Assembly (NCBI GenBank): GCA_030150505.1
Contig: JASLFS010000043.1
Coordinates: forward strand, 30,705 to 94,704
Direction of reading: 5' to 3'
DNA length: 64,000 nt
Source of the DNA: Vitreoscilla sp.
GTDB taxonomy: Bacteria; Pseudomonadota; Gammaproteobacteria; Burkholderiales; Neisseriaceae
Within the stretch, counting starts at the first letter, position 1; each line of letters begins with the position of its first letter. This document shows positions 19,881-29,876 of the stretch, piece after piece. The position numbers were made by a program, and so were the translations under genes. A model generated the notes under the pieces. It searched no databases and was not told the origin of the DNA. It was given only the letters and a program-made list of their open reading frames with translations.

Positions 19881-20730
19881 TCTCTCTAAGGGTTTTTAGA
19901 GTTGGATCAAGTTCTAATTCCATGTGGTAAATAAATTGAACAGGTAAAGATAGTTTATATTCTGGTAGTAAATCAATTTTAAAGCCAGCTTGCTGCGCAT
20001 CTATTGCATTTTTCTTTGGTACCAATGCTAACCCTGCCTTTTCTGAAACCAAGGCTATTAATGTGTTTAAATGGTCACATTGCATGGTGATGTTTGGCTT
20101 AATGCGGCATTTGTGAAAAAAGTTTTGAGTGGCTTTGCTATTTGACGTAAATGCAGACATATCTAGCCATGGCTTGCTGCTTAATGTTTTGGTATCAATG
20201 AGTTCTTTTGACCAAGATTGTGGCGAGATTAAGCAGTATTCTTGTTCTCCAATATGATGTGAAAAAACATTTCGATAGGGTACTTCTCCAATATATATAC
20301 CCGCAAGCAATTCTTTTTTTCGGACTTGATTGAGAATATTGCCACCAATATCATTCAATATTTGAATGTAGATATGCGGTAAAGCTTGTTGCAATTGATA
20401 TGCCGCTTGGCTTAATAACGTTGAATTAACTGAACTGGTAGTGCCTAATACAATGGGTAGTTTTTCTTCTTTTGCTAAGTTTTGGGCGAATACATTCACA
20501 CTGTGAATTTCTTGTAGCAGTTTCTCGGCTTTCGGGAGAAAATTTTTCCCCGCCAATGTTAGTTGCATCCCTTGTGCATTGCGTGCAAATAATTCTAAAT
20601 TTAAGCTTTTTTCTAGCGATTTAATTTTGGCGGTAACCGCAGGCTGCGATAAATGCAGTGTTTCGGATGCTTGGGTTAGGTGTCCGTAATGAGCCACGGT
20701 TACGAATGTTTTTAATTGGCTAAAATCCAA
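19861..20730 (-). CDS. LysR-family transcriptional regulator
   Basis: 289 residues: N-terminal HTH at about 4-62 (QASETLHLSQPAVTAKIKSLE) and a periplasmic-binding-protein-like effector domain. It is divergent from the broken DUF485 gene and acs, so the acetate region is a possible target, by position only. Its last 20 bp overlap the end of the convergent IclR gene. Confidence 0.85.
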   Translation of the reverse strand: MDFSQLKTFVTVAHYGHLTQASETLHLSQPAVTAKIKSLEKSLNLELFARNAQGMQLTLAGKNFLPKAEKLLQEIHSVNVFAQNLAKEEKLPIVLGTTSSVNSTLLSQAAYQLQQALPHIYIQILNDIGGNILNQVRKKELLAGIYIGEVPYRNVFSHHIGEQEYCLISPQSWSKELIDTKTLSSKPWLDMSAFTSNSKATQNFFHKCRIKPNITMQCDHLNTLIALVSEKAGLALVPKKNAIDAQQAGFKIDLLPEYKLSLPVQFIYHMELELDPTLKTLREITQHLV

Positions 20731-20999
20731 AAAACTCTCCTTTGTTGTTCTATATCTCTTTTTTATTTCACACCATCATATCCATATTTTTATTGATTCT
20801 TCAAGGTGGTTTCATTTTTAGTCTTTTATTTTTATGATAATACAGCATATTTTTAATGCTAAATAATTGTTTTTTATAGAATTTTGCATTGCATCATTAG
20901 GTAATTAAATGTTTATCATCAAAAAATAAAATTAGATTATTTGAGTAGATTATTTTTAAATCTAACTTCAGGAAAGATGAATGCTTGAGGAGAAACGAA

Positions 21000-21230
21000 A
21001 TGAACCAAAAAATCATTATTGGGGTATTGAATAATCCCGAGTTTCAAAAAATAACTAAGAAGAGAAATCGTTGGGGCTGGTGTTTGTCTGTGATGATGTT
21101 TTTTATTTATATTAGTTATGTTTTATATATGACCTTTAGCCCTGAGTCATTTTTTTAGGTTGATATTGCAAGCATGCTGGTGGCTTTGAGTATCAGCGAT
21201 GTTTTATTTTCGTTTCTCTGTGTATTTTAA
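21000..21230 (+). pseudogene. Truncated DUF485 (YjcH-like) membrane protein next to acs
   Basis: A strong ribosome binding site (GAGGAGAAACGAA) precedes an ATG at 21000 that opens a 52-residue ORF ending at TAG 21156-21158. NNPEFQKITKKRNRWGW followed by one membrane span and TFSPESFF is the first half of DUF485/YjcH, which normally has about 100 residues and two spans. After the TAG the same frame runs another 23 codons (hydrophobic VDIASMLVALSIS) to a TAA at 21228, a likely decayed second span. In other bacteria yjcH lies between acs and the acetate permease actP; actP is absent here. Confidence 0.65.
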
Positions 21231-21410
21231 GTCATGTAAGTAAGGTTAATTTATTTGTTTTATTGGTTGTAAAGCAAAAAAGATAAAGTGAATTTCAGTG
21301 TGTTGAGTGGTTGTTGAATGATTGAAAATAAATTTTTTAAGGCAGCCAACCATCAAGAAAATAAATAGGCAGTTCTAACTGTCAAATAAAATCAATAATA
21401 AGGAGAAACA

Positions 21411-23375
21411 ATGTCTGGTATCGAATCAGTATTAAAAGAAAACCGTGTTTTTTACCCAAATGATGCATTTAAAGCAAAATCGAATGTGAATGGTATTGAG
21501 GCTTATCATGCGTTGTGTGATAAAGCCAATGAGGATTATGAGGGTTTTTGGGGAAACTTAGCAAAAGAATATATTGATTGGAAAAAACCATTCACGAAAA
21601 TATTAGATGAAAGCAATGCACCGTTTTTTAAATGGTTTGAAGATGGGCAATTAAATGTTTCTTATAACTGTTTAGATCGGCATTTAGAGCACCAAGGTGA
21701 AAAAATTGCGCTGATTTATGAACAAGATGACGGTACAGTAGAAAAGATTACTTATCGGGAATTGCATGCACGAGTTTGTCAGTTAGCAAATGGATTGAAA
21801 GCTTTGGGCGTGCAAAAAGGCGATAGAGTTGTACTGTATATGCCAATGGTTGCGAATGCTGTTGTAGCAATGCAAGCTTGTGCTCGCTTAGGAGCGATTC
21901 ATTCAGTGGTTTTTGGTGGCTTTTCAGCTGGTGCAGTTAAGGATCGCATTAAGGATGCGGAAGCTAAAATTGTGATTACTGCCAATGAGGGTGTTCGTGG
22001 TGGTAAATGCAGTCAGCTGAAATCAGTTGTGGATGAAGCGCTGGAAAGCGGAGAATGCAGCAGCATTGAGAAAGTCATTGTTTTTGAGAGAACAGACACA
22101 CCAGTAAATTTGGTTGCAGGACGAGATGTTTTATGGTCAGAAGTAGTGGCAGGACAAAGCAGTGAGTGTGAGCCTGAATGGGTAAGTGCGGAGCATCCTT
22201 TGTTTATTTTGTATACGTCAGGTAGTACAGGAAAACCGAAAGGCGTACAGCACAGTACAGGTGGTTATTTGCTGGGTGCAATCATGACTATGAATTGGGT
22301 GTTTGATTATCAAGATAGCGATATTTACTGGTGCACTGCTGATGTTGGTTGGATTACTGGGCATACTTATATTACTTACGGTCCATTATCTGTTGGTGCA
22401 ACACAAGTGGTTTTTGAAGGTATCCCTACCTATCCGAATGCTGGACGTTTTTGGCAAATGATTGAAAAACACCAAGTTACCACATTTTATACTGCGCCAA
22501 CTGCAATACGTTCATTGATTAAATTGGGTGCTGATTTGCCACAAAAATATGATTTATCATCTTTGCGGTTGTTAGGCACTGTTGGAGAACCTATAAATCC
22601 AGAAGCTTGGATGTGGTATTACGAAATGGTTGGCCAATCCCGATGCCCAATTGTGGATACATGGTGGCAAACTGAAACAGGTGCGAATATGATTGCGCCT
22701 TTGCCTGGTGCTGTATCGATTAAACCCGGTTCTTGTACCTTGCCAATCCCAGGTGTTATTGCTGATGTTGTGGATGAATCAGGTACAACAGTTGAACAGG
22801 GTAACGGTGGTTTTTTGGTCATTCGCCGACCATTTCCATCACTGCTGCGCACGATTTGGAATGATGATGAACGTTTTATTTCAACCTATTTTCCTGCGGA
22901 GTTTGATAATAAGTTGTACTTAGCAGGAGATTCGGCTCATCGAGATGAAAATGGTTACATTTGGATTATGGGGCGCATGGATGATGTGCTGAATGTTTCT
23001 GGACATCGATTGGGAACGATGGAAATTGAATCAGCCTTGGTTGCAAATCCGTTGGTTGCTGAGGCTGCTGTCGTGGGTAAGCCGCATGATGTAAAAGGTG
23101 AGGCAGTTGTGGCTTTTGTGATATTAAAAGATGAGCGACCAGAGGGCGAGGATGCCCAAAGAGTTGCAGCGGAATTAAAAAGCTGGGTGGCTCATGAGAT
23201 TGGTAAAATTGCTCAGCCTGATGACATTCGATTTGGTGACAATTTACCCAAAACGCGTTCTGGCAAAATTATGCGTCGATTATTAAGGTCATTGGCAAAA
23301 GGCGAAGTGATTACTGCTGATATTTCGACTTTAGAAAACCCTCAAGTAATTGATCAGTTGCAAGAAGCTGTTTGA
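21411..23375 (+). CDS. acs: Acetyl-CoA synthetase (Acs)
   Basis: Activates acetate to acetyl-CoA through an acetyl-adenylate. 654 residues, the normal length. AMP-binding core [34 protein letters not shown] and the acetylatable lysine in [11 protein letters not shown] near the C-terminus are present. AAGGAGAAAC lies just before the ATG. Upstream is a broken yjcH, and no acetate permease is near. A bidirectional terminator follows. Confidence 0.96.
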   Translation: MSGIESVLKENRVFYPNDAFKAKSNVNGIEAYHALCDKANEDYEGFWGNLAKEYIDWKKPFTKILDESNAPFFKWFEDGQLNVSYNCLDRHLEHQGEKIALIYEQDDGTVEKITYRELHARVCQLANGLKALGVQKGDRVVLYMPMVANAVVAMQACARLGAIHSVVFGGFSAGAVKDRIKDAEAKIVITANEGVRGGKCSQLKSVVDEALESGECSSIEKVIVFERTDTPVNLVAGRDVLWSEVVAGQSSECEPEWVSAEHPLFILYTSGSTGKPKGVQHSTGGYLLGAIMTMNWVFDYQDSDIYWCTADVGWITGHTYITYGPLSVGATQVVFEGIPTYPNAGRFWQMIEKHQVTTFYTAPTAIRSLIKLGADLPQKYDLSSLRLLGTVGEPINPEAWMWYYEMVGQSRCPIVDTWWQTETGANMIAPLPGAVSIKPGSCTLPIPGVIADVVDESGTTVEQGNGGFLVIRRPFPSLLRTIWNDDERFISTYFPAEFDNKLYLAGDSAHRDENGYIWIMGRMDDVLNVSGHRLGTMEIESALVANPLVAEAAVVGKPHDVKGEAVVAFVILKDERPEGEDAQRVAAELKSWVAHEIGKIAQPDDIRFGDNLPKTRSGKIMRRLLRSLAKGEVITADISTLENPQVIDQLQEAV

Positions 23376-23388
23376 TATAGCAGGCAAG

Positions 23389-23414
23389 AAAAAAGCACCG
23401 GAAGGTGCTTTTTT
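23389..23414. terminator. Bidirectional terminator between acs and nusB
   Basis: Stem AAAAAAGCACC / GGTGCTTTTTT with loop GGAA, T-runs on both strands, between convergent genes. Confidence 0.88.
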
Positions 23415-23427
23415 AATTGTTGTTTAC

Positions 23428-23856
23428 TTAAGCTCGCGGTGGGTCATTTGGGCGTAATTGTGCAGCTAATTTATCCAAAATACCATTAACAAACTTATAG
23501 CCTTCATTACTACCAAAGGTTTTATTTAGCTCAATTGCTTCATTGATAATCACTGGGTAAGGTGTTTCTGGCATGCTTTTTAACTCATGCGTTGCCATTA
23601 GTAATACCGCTTTTTCAATTGGGCTTACTTCACTTTCATCTCTGTCCAGTAAAGGCAGGATAATCGCCATGTATTCTTCTTGATTATTAAAGCTACCATA
23701 GAAAGCTTTGGTAAATAAATCTTGGTCTGCTTTTTTGAAAGAATCATTATCTTGAAGATTATTAACAATGGTTAGTGCTGTTAAACCGGGATTCATTTGT
23801 ACTTGGTATAAACCTTGTACAATAAACTCACGCGCACGGCGGCGAGATGTTTTCAT
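23428..23856 (-). CDS. nusB: Transcription antitermination factor NusB
   Basis: RNA-binding protein of the rRNA antitermination complex (with NusE/S10). 142 residues, all-alpha. The N-terminus SRRRAREFIVQGLYQ and the C-terminal PVIINEAIELNKTFG with KFVNGILDKLA are family blocks. It follows ribH with a 7-bp gap, the common ribH-nusB pair. Confidence 0.94.
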   Translation of the reverse strand: MKTSRRRAREFIVQGLYQVQMNPGLTALTIVNNLQDNDSFKKADQDLFTKAFYGSFNNQEEYMAIILPLLDRDESEVSPIEKAVLLMATHELKSMPETPYPVIINEAIELNKTFGSNEGYKFVNGILDKLAAQLRPNDPPRA

Positions 23857-23863
23857 ATTCTTT

Positions 23864-24328
23864 TTATTCCTGTTCTGACTGGATATCGCGCAATAAGTTA
23901 GCCATTTCTACGGCAACATTTGCAGCATCAGCGCCTTTAATGTGCATACGAGCAATAGCTTGGTCATCATTTTCTGTGGTTAAAATAGCATTGGCGATAG
24001 GGATGTTAAAGTCTAAGCCAACACGGGTAACACCTGCACCTGATTCATTAGAAACCAATTCAAAATGATAAGTTTCACCACGAATAATAATGCCAAGGGC
24101 AATTAATGCATCATATTTATCGCTAGCAGCCATGTTTTGCAATACCAAAGGTACTTCTAAAGCGCCAGGAACTGTTGCAAGGGTAATGTGCTTGGCTTTT
24201 ACGCCCAATTCCTCTAAACGCTCAGAACAGGCACGCAATAACTCGTTACCTATACCATCGCTAAAGCGAGCCTGTACAATACCAATGCGTAAGCCTTTTC
24301 CTGCCAAATCAATAGCGTAACGATTCAT
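23864..24328 (-). CDS. ribH: 6,7-dimethyl-8-ribityllumazine synthase (RibH)
   Basis: Penultimate enzyme of riboflavin synthesis, forming an icosahedral or pentameric shell. 154 residues. [42 protein letters not shown] (catalytic histidine) and [12 protein letters not shown] are visible. It is the first gene of a two-gene unit with nusB; no FMN riboswitch is seen in the short 5' region. Confidence 0.95.
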   Translation of the reverse strand: MNRYAIDLAGKGLRIGIVQARFSDGIGNELLRACSERLEELGVKAKHITLATVPGALEVPLVLQNMAASDKYDALIALGIIIRGETYHFELVSNESGAGVTRVGLDFNIPIANAILTTENDDQAIARMHIKGADAANVAVEMANLLRDIQSEQE

Positions 24329-24431
24329 AATGTGTTTTCCTCGTGTTGAAAATGATTTTAAATGCTTAAGTAAAAAGCAAGGGGGTTATTATAACGTAAG
24401 CTGATGCAAATTTGCAGATACTCTATTGAAT

Positions 24432-25646
24432 TTAAGCTGTCTGTTGTGCTTTTAAAGTTGCAATTTTATGTGCTTTACGCAAGCAGAATAAACTCAATAT
24501 CGCACAGAATGTTTGTGTTAAAGCCATCGGCCATGCCGCATGCGTGCCTGCTAAACCTGTTAATGGAGAAACGGCAGCACCAAACATAAAGAATAAAGAG
24601 CCTAAAATAGCAGAGCCAGTGCCAATAGCATGTGGTGTTTGTTGAACAGCTAAGGCTGAGCCATTGCCTAAAATAAAGCTCATGGTCATTACGAAAACAA
24701 AAATAAGAGGCGCCATAATATAAGGGGAATGAATGCCGCTAGCAAAGGTAATTAACAATATGACTGCTAAGGCAAGGTTAATGCGTTGTGCCGTCCATAA
24801 AATTTGCCATGGTGAAAAACGTTTTAATAATTGGTTATTAATCATGCTGCCAGATACCAAACCAATGGCATTGCCAGCAAAGAAAAATGCATAATTTTTA
24901 CTGGCAATTCCCAAAACGTTTTGATAAACGAATGGCGATGCGGATACATAACTCATTAAGCTACCAAATGATAAGCAAACAGCTAAGGTTAAACTTAAAT
25001 AATGTTTATTGCTAATAATGGGCTTCATGCCTAAATAAACATGATGTAAACGTTCAGGGTTTCTTTTTTCTTGTGTTAAAGATTCTGGAACACGTAAGTA
25101 GGCTGTGGTTAGCATCACTAGCCCTAAAATAGCCAATGCAGCCATAATGCCACGCCAGCCTACATGCGGAACCAATGCGCTACCAGCCAAAGGAGCGATA
25201 ACTGGGGCAAATCCACTGATTGAGCTTAAGATGCTAAATGCACGAGCGGCTTCTGCACCTTTGGCGATATCGGCAACAACAGCTCTGGCAATGACAATGC
25301 TGCCGGCGCCCATTAAACCTTGTAAAGCCCGAAAGAAAATAAAGCTTTTGATGTCTGCTACGAAAATACAGGCAATAGATGCTAGGAAATATAAGCTTAG
25401 GCATACCATTAATGGTTTTCGTCGGCCATATTTATCTGATAATGGGCCGATGATAATTTGACCAATACTAAGTCCGAATAAAAATGCGGTTAATGTTAGT
25501 TGAACAGCAGTTGCTTGTGCATTTAAATCTTTTGCAATGGTTGGGAACGAAGGCAAATACATGTCAATGGCAAAAGGGGCAACTGCTGTAAGTAAGGCTA
25601 ATGATAAAAATAAAGTAGGGGTGAGTGTTGTTTGATGATATTTCAT
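24432..25646 (-). CDS. Bcr/CflA-family multidrug efflux MFS transporter
   Basis: Twelve-span major facilitator, 404 residues from MKYHQTTLTP; the ORF runs 15 codons further upstream without a better start. AIDMYLPSFPTIAKDL is the Bcr/CflA N-terminal signature, GQIIIGPLSDKYGRRKPL the MFS loop 2-3 motif, and FFRALQGLMGAG the span-4 motif. Family members export bicyclomycin, sulfonamides, chloramphenicol or amino acids; the substrate here is unknown. Confidence 0.88.
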   Translation of the reverse strand: MKYHQTTLTPTLFLSLALLTAVAPFAIDMYLPSFPTIAKDLNAQATAVQLTLTAFLFGLSIGQIIIGPLSDKYGRRKPLMVCLSLYFLASIACIFVADIKSFIFFRALQGLMGAGSIVIARAVVADIAKGAEAARAFSILSSISGFAPVIAPLAGSALVPHVGWRGIMAALAILGLVMLTTAYLRVPESLTQEKRNPERLHHVYLGMKPIISNKHYLSLTLAVCLSFGSLMSYVSASPFVYQNVLGIASKNYAFFFAGNAIGLVSGSMINNQLLKRFSPWQILWTAQRINLALAVILLITFASGIHSPYIMAPLIFVFVMTMSFILGNGSALAVQQTPHAIGTGSAILGSLFFMFGAAVSPLTGLAGTHAAWPMALTQTFCAILSLFCLRKAHKIATLKAQQTA

Positions 25647-26011
25647 AAAATCCAAGTATTTTAAGTGTTGACTTGATTCAATATTTAACAAATTAATAGT
25701 TTTTAAAATATATTGATATTGCTAGAAGTTTAGCGATATATTTTAGCAAAAATTCTTAATAAAATCTTTTGGTTGGTTGAATTTATATTTGTTTTGACAA
25801 AGTCAGTTATTTGCTTGCAATGGGTTTGATTTCGTATTTTGTGGGCAGTTATAGAATAATTGTCTTAAATTAATTTTGAAATTTTGGGGTGTTGCCCTTA
25901 TATTAAAGAGTTAGTCATTGCGGCTTTGTTACATCAATTGATTTGTTAATTAAAAATTCAGTTTTAATTCAATGGTGTAGCCATTTGTTTAACCACGAAA
26001 AAGGTATTTAT
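25647..26011. other. Divergent intergenic region (bcr-like / gshA)
   Basis: 365 bp of AT-rich sequence without a supportable gene. An imperfect inverted repeat ATATTGCTA / TAGCGATAT lies at 25716-25739 and could be an operator for the efflux gene. TTGACA at about 25797 lacks a convincing -10 partner. Nothing else seen. Confidence 0.35.
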
Positions 26012-27331
26012 ATGACGTTCAGTCAACTCAATCAAAATTATTCACAACAATTTTTCGATTTAGAAAAAGTAATTATTGAGCAGCACACCAAAATTGAGTC
26101 GTGGTTTCGAAGCAAGTGGCGTGAGCATCAACCGCCATTTTATGGCTCAGTCGATTTACGCAATAGTGGTTACAAAATTGCTTCTATTGATATGAATTTA
26201 TTTCCAGGTGGGTTTAATAATTTAAATTCAAACTTTACACCTTTGGCTGCAGTTGCAGCACAAACAGCAATGGAAACAACTTGTGAAGGTGCTAAGTCGA
26301 TTTTAATTATTCCTGAAAACCATACGCGCAATACATTCTATTTAGAGAATGTTTATGTTTTGCGCCGTATTTTGCGTTCAGCAGGTTATCAAGTTCGTGT
26401 TGGTACATTGAACCCTGAGATTACTGAGCCGACTGAATTAATCACAGCAATGGATAATCCATTATTATTAGAGCCAGTAACTCGTGTGGATGATTATTTG
26501 GTTTTAGGTGATGGTTATAAAGCTTGCTTGGTATTGTTAAACAATGATTTGTCGGGCGGCGTTCCTGATATTTTGAAAAATCTAGAACAAAATGTGTTGC
26601 CATCAGTTGCAGCGGGTTGGCAAACACGTCGTAAAACCAAACATTTTGCCGAATACAATAAAGTGGCAGATGAATTTGCAGCATTGATTGGCGTGGATCC
26701 ATGGCAAATTAATCCTTATTTTGAAGCTTGTGGTAATTTGAATTTTCAATCTCGTGAGGGTGAAGATCAGTTGGCAGAAGTGGTTGATCGCTTATTGAAA
26801 AAAATTCAAGCTAAATATGATGAGAATGGCATTCAAGATGAGCCGTTTGTTATTGTTAAGGCCGATGCCGGAACATATGGCATGGGGATCATGAGTGTTA
26901 AATCTGCAGATGAAGTGCGTGGCTTGAATCGTAAAAATCGCAACAAAATGGCTGTGATTAAAGAAGGCTTGGAAGTTAATGAGGTCATTGTACAAGAAGG
27001 TATTTATACCAACGAAACGGTACATGATGCAGTAGCTGAACCAGTTGTTTATATGATGGACAGATTTGTTATCGGCGGTTTCTATCGTGTTCATGAAGGC
27101 AGAAATACTCATGAGAATTTGAACGCAAGCGGAATGAGATTTATTCCTTTAAATAAAGATATGCCAATGCCTAAAGATGAAGAGGTTGAAAGTCAGCGTG
27201 AATTTGCGCAATGGGATACAGTTGGTATGCCAGATCGTAAACTTGCACCTGATGCAGAAAATAATAGATTGTATATTTATGGTGTAATGGCGAGATTGTC
27301 ATTATTGGCAGCTTCTTTAGAATTAGAATAA
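26012..27331 (+). CDS. gshA: Glutamate-cysteine ligase, ferrooxidans/neisserial type (GshA)
   Basis: First step of glutathione synthesis. 439 residues from MTFSQLNQNY at 26012, which has AAAGG eight bases upstream; the longer ORF to 25943 adds an unsupported leader. The blocks YGSVDLRNSGYK, MNLFPGGFNNLN and VKADAGTYGMGIMS belong to the GshA family seen in betaproteobacteria (TIGR02049), unrelated in sequence to E. coli GshA. gshB is 3 kb downstream in a separate unit. Confidence 0.9.
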   Translation: MTFSQLNQNYSQQFFDLEKVIIEQHTKIESWFRSKWREHQPPFYGSVDLRNSGYKIASIDMNLFPGGFNNLNSNFTPLAAVAAQTAMETTCEGAKSILIIPENHTRNTFYLENVYVLRRILRSAGYQVRVGTLNPEITEPTELITAMDNPLLLEPVTRVDDYLVLGDGYKACLVLLNNDLSGGVPDILKNLEQNVLPSVAAGWQTRRKTKHFAEYNKVADEFAALIGVDPWQINPYFEACGNLNFQSREGEDQLAEVVDRLLKKIQAKYDENGIQDEPFVIVKADAGTYGMGIMSVKSADEVRGLNRKNRNKMAVIKEGLEVNEVIVQEGIYTNETVHDAVAEPVVYMMDRFVIGGFYRVHEGRNTHENLNASGMRFIPLNKDMPMPKDEEVESQREFAQWDTVGMPDRKLAPDAENNRLYIYGVMARLSLLAASLELE

Positions 27332-27351
27332 ATACAGACAGAATAAAGATA

Positions 27352-27386
27352 CAGGCAGCCTCTAATCAGACAATAGGCTGCCTGAA
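27352..27386. repeat. Uptake-sequence inverted pair between gshA and trpS
   Basis: Perfect 10-bp arms CAGGCAGCCT (27352-27361) and AGGCTGCCTG (27375-27384), loop 13 nt. The right arm belongs to an exact AGGCTGCCTGAA (27375-27386). Such inverted uptake-sequence pairs often double as terminators in Neisseriaceae; the T-run here is weak, so it may act as an attenuator or only as an uptake signal. Confidence 0.65.
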
Positions 27387-27408
27387 AGATATTTAAAGGA
27401 ATAAAGCA

Positions 27409-28416
27409 ATGAAAAAACGTGTTTTAACAGGGGTAACAACGACAGGTATTCCTCATTTAGGTAATTATGTTGGTGCAATACGCCCAGCCATTCAAGCTAG
27501 CCAAAATGCTGGTGTGGAATCATTCTTCTTTTTGGCGAACTATCATGGGTTAATTAAATGCCATGATGCGGATCATATTCATGAATCAACTTTAGCTGGT
27601 GCTGCAACATGGTTAGCTAGTGGATTGGATTATGAAAATGTTACTTTTTATCGCCAATCAGATATTCCAGAAATCCAAGAGTTAAATTGGATTTTAACTT
27701 GTGTTACTGCTAAAGGATTAATGAATCGTGCACATGCTTATAAAGCAGCGGTTCAGGCTAACCATGAGAATGGTGTTCAAGATGATGACCATGCCGTTGA
27801 TATGGGCTTGTATTGTTATCCGATATTGATGAGTGCTGATATTTTGATGTTTAACGCCAATGAAGTTCCTGTTGGTCGCGATCAAATTCAACATTTAGAG
27901 ATGGCTCGTGATATTGCTGGTCGTTTTAATCATCGTTACAAAGAAGTGTTTACGCTACCACAAGTTGTGGTGGATGATAACGTGGCATTATTAGCTGGTT
28001 TAGATGGTCGTAAAATGAGCAAAAGCTATGGTAATACGATTCCTCTATTTGAATCAGAGAAAAAGCTACGCAAATCAATCATGAAGATTGTGACCAATAG
28101 CTTGATGCCAGGAGATGTTAAATCAACTGAAGATTCAATTGTTTTTGATATTTATAAAGCATTTGCTACTGCAGAGCAAACAGCTGCACTTGCAGAAGAT
28201 TTTGCCAATGGTATTGGTTGGGGCGATGCAAAACAAAAGTTATTTGAATTAATCAATGCTGAATTGGCTGAAAAACGGGAACGCTTTGCTGAATTAATTA
28301 GTAACCCAAGCCAAGTAGAAGATATCCTACAATATGGTGCGGAAAAAGCCAGAAAAGTCAGCCGAGAGAGAATTCAATTAATTCGAGATGCTGTTGGAAT
28401 TCGTACGTTAAAATAA
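27409..28416 (+). CDS. trpS: Tryptophanyl-tRNA synthetase (TrpS)
   Basis: Class I aminoacyl-tRNA synthetase charging tRNA-Trp. 335 residues, dimeric type. The HIGH-equivalent [10 protein letters not shown] lies near residue 15-24 and KMSKS near 200. AAAGGA precedes the ATG. The uptake-sequence hairpin lies just upstream and a terminator just downstream. Confidence 0.96.
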   Translation: MKKRVLTGVTTTGIPHLGNYVGAIRPAIQASQNAGVESFFFLANYHGLIKCHDADHIHESTLAGAATWLASGLDYENVTFYRQSDIPEIQELNWILTCVTAKGLMNRAHAYKAAVQANHENGVQDDDHAVDMGLYCYPILMSADILMFNANEVPVGRDQIQHLEMARDIAGRFNHRYKEVFTLPQVVVDDNVALLAGLDGRKMSKSYGNTIPLFESEKKLRKSIMKIVTNSLMPGDVKSTEDSIVFDIYKAFATAEQTAALAEDFANGIGWGDAKQKLFELINAELAEKRERFAELISNPSQVEDILQYGAEKARKVSRERIQLIRDAVGIRTLK

Positions 28417-28437
28417 TAAAAAATATGATTAGTATTC

Positions 28438-28465
28438 AAAATGCTGCTTAATAGGCAGCATTTTT
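28438..28465 (+). terminator. Terminator of trpS
   Basis: Stem AAAATGCTGC-type with arms ATGCTGC (28441-28447) and GCAGCAT (28455-28461), followed by TTTT. Confidence 0.8.
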
Positions 28466-28469
28466 GCTT

Positions 28470-28497
28470 TTGTAAATGGGTAATAATTTGTTATGAT
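28470..28497 (+). promoter_or_regulatory. Candidate sigma-70 promoter of the LprI-repeat lipoprotein
   Basis: TTGTAA at 28470-28475, a 16-bp spacer and TATGAT at 28492-28497, just after the trpS terminator and about 37 bp before the start codon. Confidence 0.5.
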
Positions 28498-28533
28498 GCA
28501 AAATCGAAATTGACTACTATTATGATGATAACA

Positions 28534-29703
28534 ATGAATAAATTTTTTATTGGGGTAGGGATTAGCTCATTATTGGCTTTAACGGGCTGCATGGATAAAT
28601 CCGAGGATAAACAAGCAGAGAATCCAATTAGCTGTACAAGTGCAGAAGCAACACAAAGCATTTTGGATAATATTGCGAAGAAAGCAAAGCAATCTGCTCT
28701 TTTTGCTCAGGGTTATGAATGGAGCCTAAGTGAAGAGGTTATGAGCCAAGCTTTAAGCCAATTACAAATTCAGATAACAAATATTCGAACTGATGTTCAA
28801 TCAGAGAAAAAAGCAACTTGCTTGGCAACTTATAGCATTGATGTACCTAGCGTAATATTTAAGCAAGCTAACGATGGCTTTGCTTATTGGAATGAAGGCG
28901 AAGTCAATTTAACAACAAATTTAGCTGCTTTGAATTGGGTTCAAGAAGCTGCCAGCCTAAATAAAAATATTCAATATACGGTTCAGCAAACTGATGATGG
29001 CAAGAAAGTCATTACCGAATTGGACAAACCAAGTGAAGTTTCTGATGGTTTATCTAATTTGCTAATTGGTTATGGTGCTTATGGCTTCTATACCAAAATG
29101 ATGGAACAAGACGATAAAAATGAAAAAGAATGGGCAGCTCGAGAAGCTCAGTTACAAGTTTTAGATGATGAGCGCACCATTGCGATGGTTAAAGAATCGA
29201 AAGAATTAAATCGTTTTGCTCACCAAAGAATGAATCAAGCATGGCAATCCTTACCAGAATCAGTGCGAAAAGAATTATTAAATGTTCAAAATGCATGGAA
29301 TGAAAAACGCAATAAAGATTGTCGATACAGAGCAACAGCGAACACTGATAATACGCCAGAACAAGCGCTAATTGTTATACATTGTGACACAGAGTATGTT
29401 GATGCTCGAACAGAAGAATTATTGTCTTTAGCTAGCCGCTATGATAATAACGAAGCATCTGAAGCTGAAGCAAACTTAGCATCGGTACGCAGTCAAATGC
29501 AACAAACTTGGTCTAGTTTGCCAAAAGAAATCCGTGAAACTTTACAACAAGAGCAAAAAGAATGGCAAAGTGATGCAGAGGCAACTTGTACATCAAAACG
29601 TAGCCAAACAGCTGATCAAGAAAGTTCGCGTTTAATTTATAATAAATGTTTAGCGGATGAAATTAAAAAACGCATCGGTGTTTTAAAGAAATTCCAAGTA
29701 TAA
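28534..29703 (+). CDS. Lipoprotein with two C-terminal LprI-like repeats
   Basis: Predicted outer-membrane or periplasmic lipoprotein, 389 residues: signal MNKFFIGVGISSLLALTGC with lipobox LTGC, a middle domain of unknown fold, then two similar units (AWQSLPESVRKELLNVQNAW and TWSSLPKEIRETLQQEQKEW, each followed by two cysteines about 30 residues apart). The W-LP-R-L-Q-W-C pattern resembles the lysozyme-inhibitor LprI N-terminal domain (DUF1311-like). In-frame ATGs at 28522 and 28525 are alternatives. Lysozyme inhibition is a possible role but not shown. Confidence 0.7.
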   Translation: MNKFFIGVGISSLLALTGCMDKSEDKQAENPISCTSAEATQSILDNIAKKAKQSALFAQGYEWSLSEEVMSQALSQLQIQITNIRTDVQSEKKATCLATYSIDVPSVIFKQANDGFAYWNEGEVNLTTNLAALNWVQEAASLNKNIQYTVQQTDDGKKVITELDKPSEVSDGLSNLLIGYGAYGFYTKMMEQDDKNEKEWAAREAQLQVLDDERTIAMVKESKELNRFAHQRMNQAWQSLPESVRKELLNVQNAWNEKRNKDCRYRATANTDNTPEQALIVIHCDTEYVDARTEELLSLASRYDNNEASEAEANLASVRSQMQQTWSSLPKEIRETLQQEQKEWQSDAEATCTSKRSQTADQESSRLIYNKCLADEIKKRIGVLKKFQV

Positions 29704-29716
29704 AAAAATCTGCATG

Positions 29717-29741
29717 AAAGGGCTTTTTAAGCCCTTTCTTT
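29717..29741 (+). terminator. Terminator after the LprI-repeat lipoprotein gene
   Basis: Perfect 9-bp stem AAAGGGCTT / AAGCCCTTT with loop TTT, followed by CTTTTATT. Confidence 0.85.
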
Positions 29742-29799
29742 TATTATTTGCTTGAAAAGTGTAAAATTTGATAAAAAGTAACAATTAATATTAACAACG

Positions 29800-29814
29800 A
29801 CAGGCAAAGCCTGT
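29800..29814. promoter_or_regulatory. Inverted repeat, candidate operator of the UmuD-like gene
   Basis: Perfect 6-3-6 palindrome ACAGGC-AAA-GCCTGT lying about 60 bp upstream of the UmuD-like start and just after a possible TTGATA/TATTAA promoter (about 29769-29795). Because the encoded protein carries a DNA-binding-like N-terminus, autoregulation at this site is a reasonable guess. Confidence 0.4.
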
Positions 29815-29876
29815 TCAGTTTTGCTAAAAAAGCATATGATAAATCAACAGAATCAATATTCAGTAGGTAGATAGCA

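Noticed and set aside
21351..21357. CATCAAG in the acs leader, complementary to the sRNA seed CTTGATG
   Set aside because: Seven matching bases about 55 nt before the start codon are expected by chance in AT-rich DNA; not offered as a target.
21369..21380. CAGTT / AACTG palindrome before acs
   Set aside because: Five-bp arms with a 2-bp gap occur often by chance and no partner site was seen.
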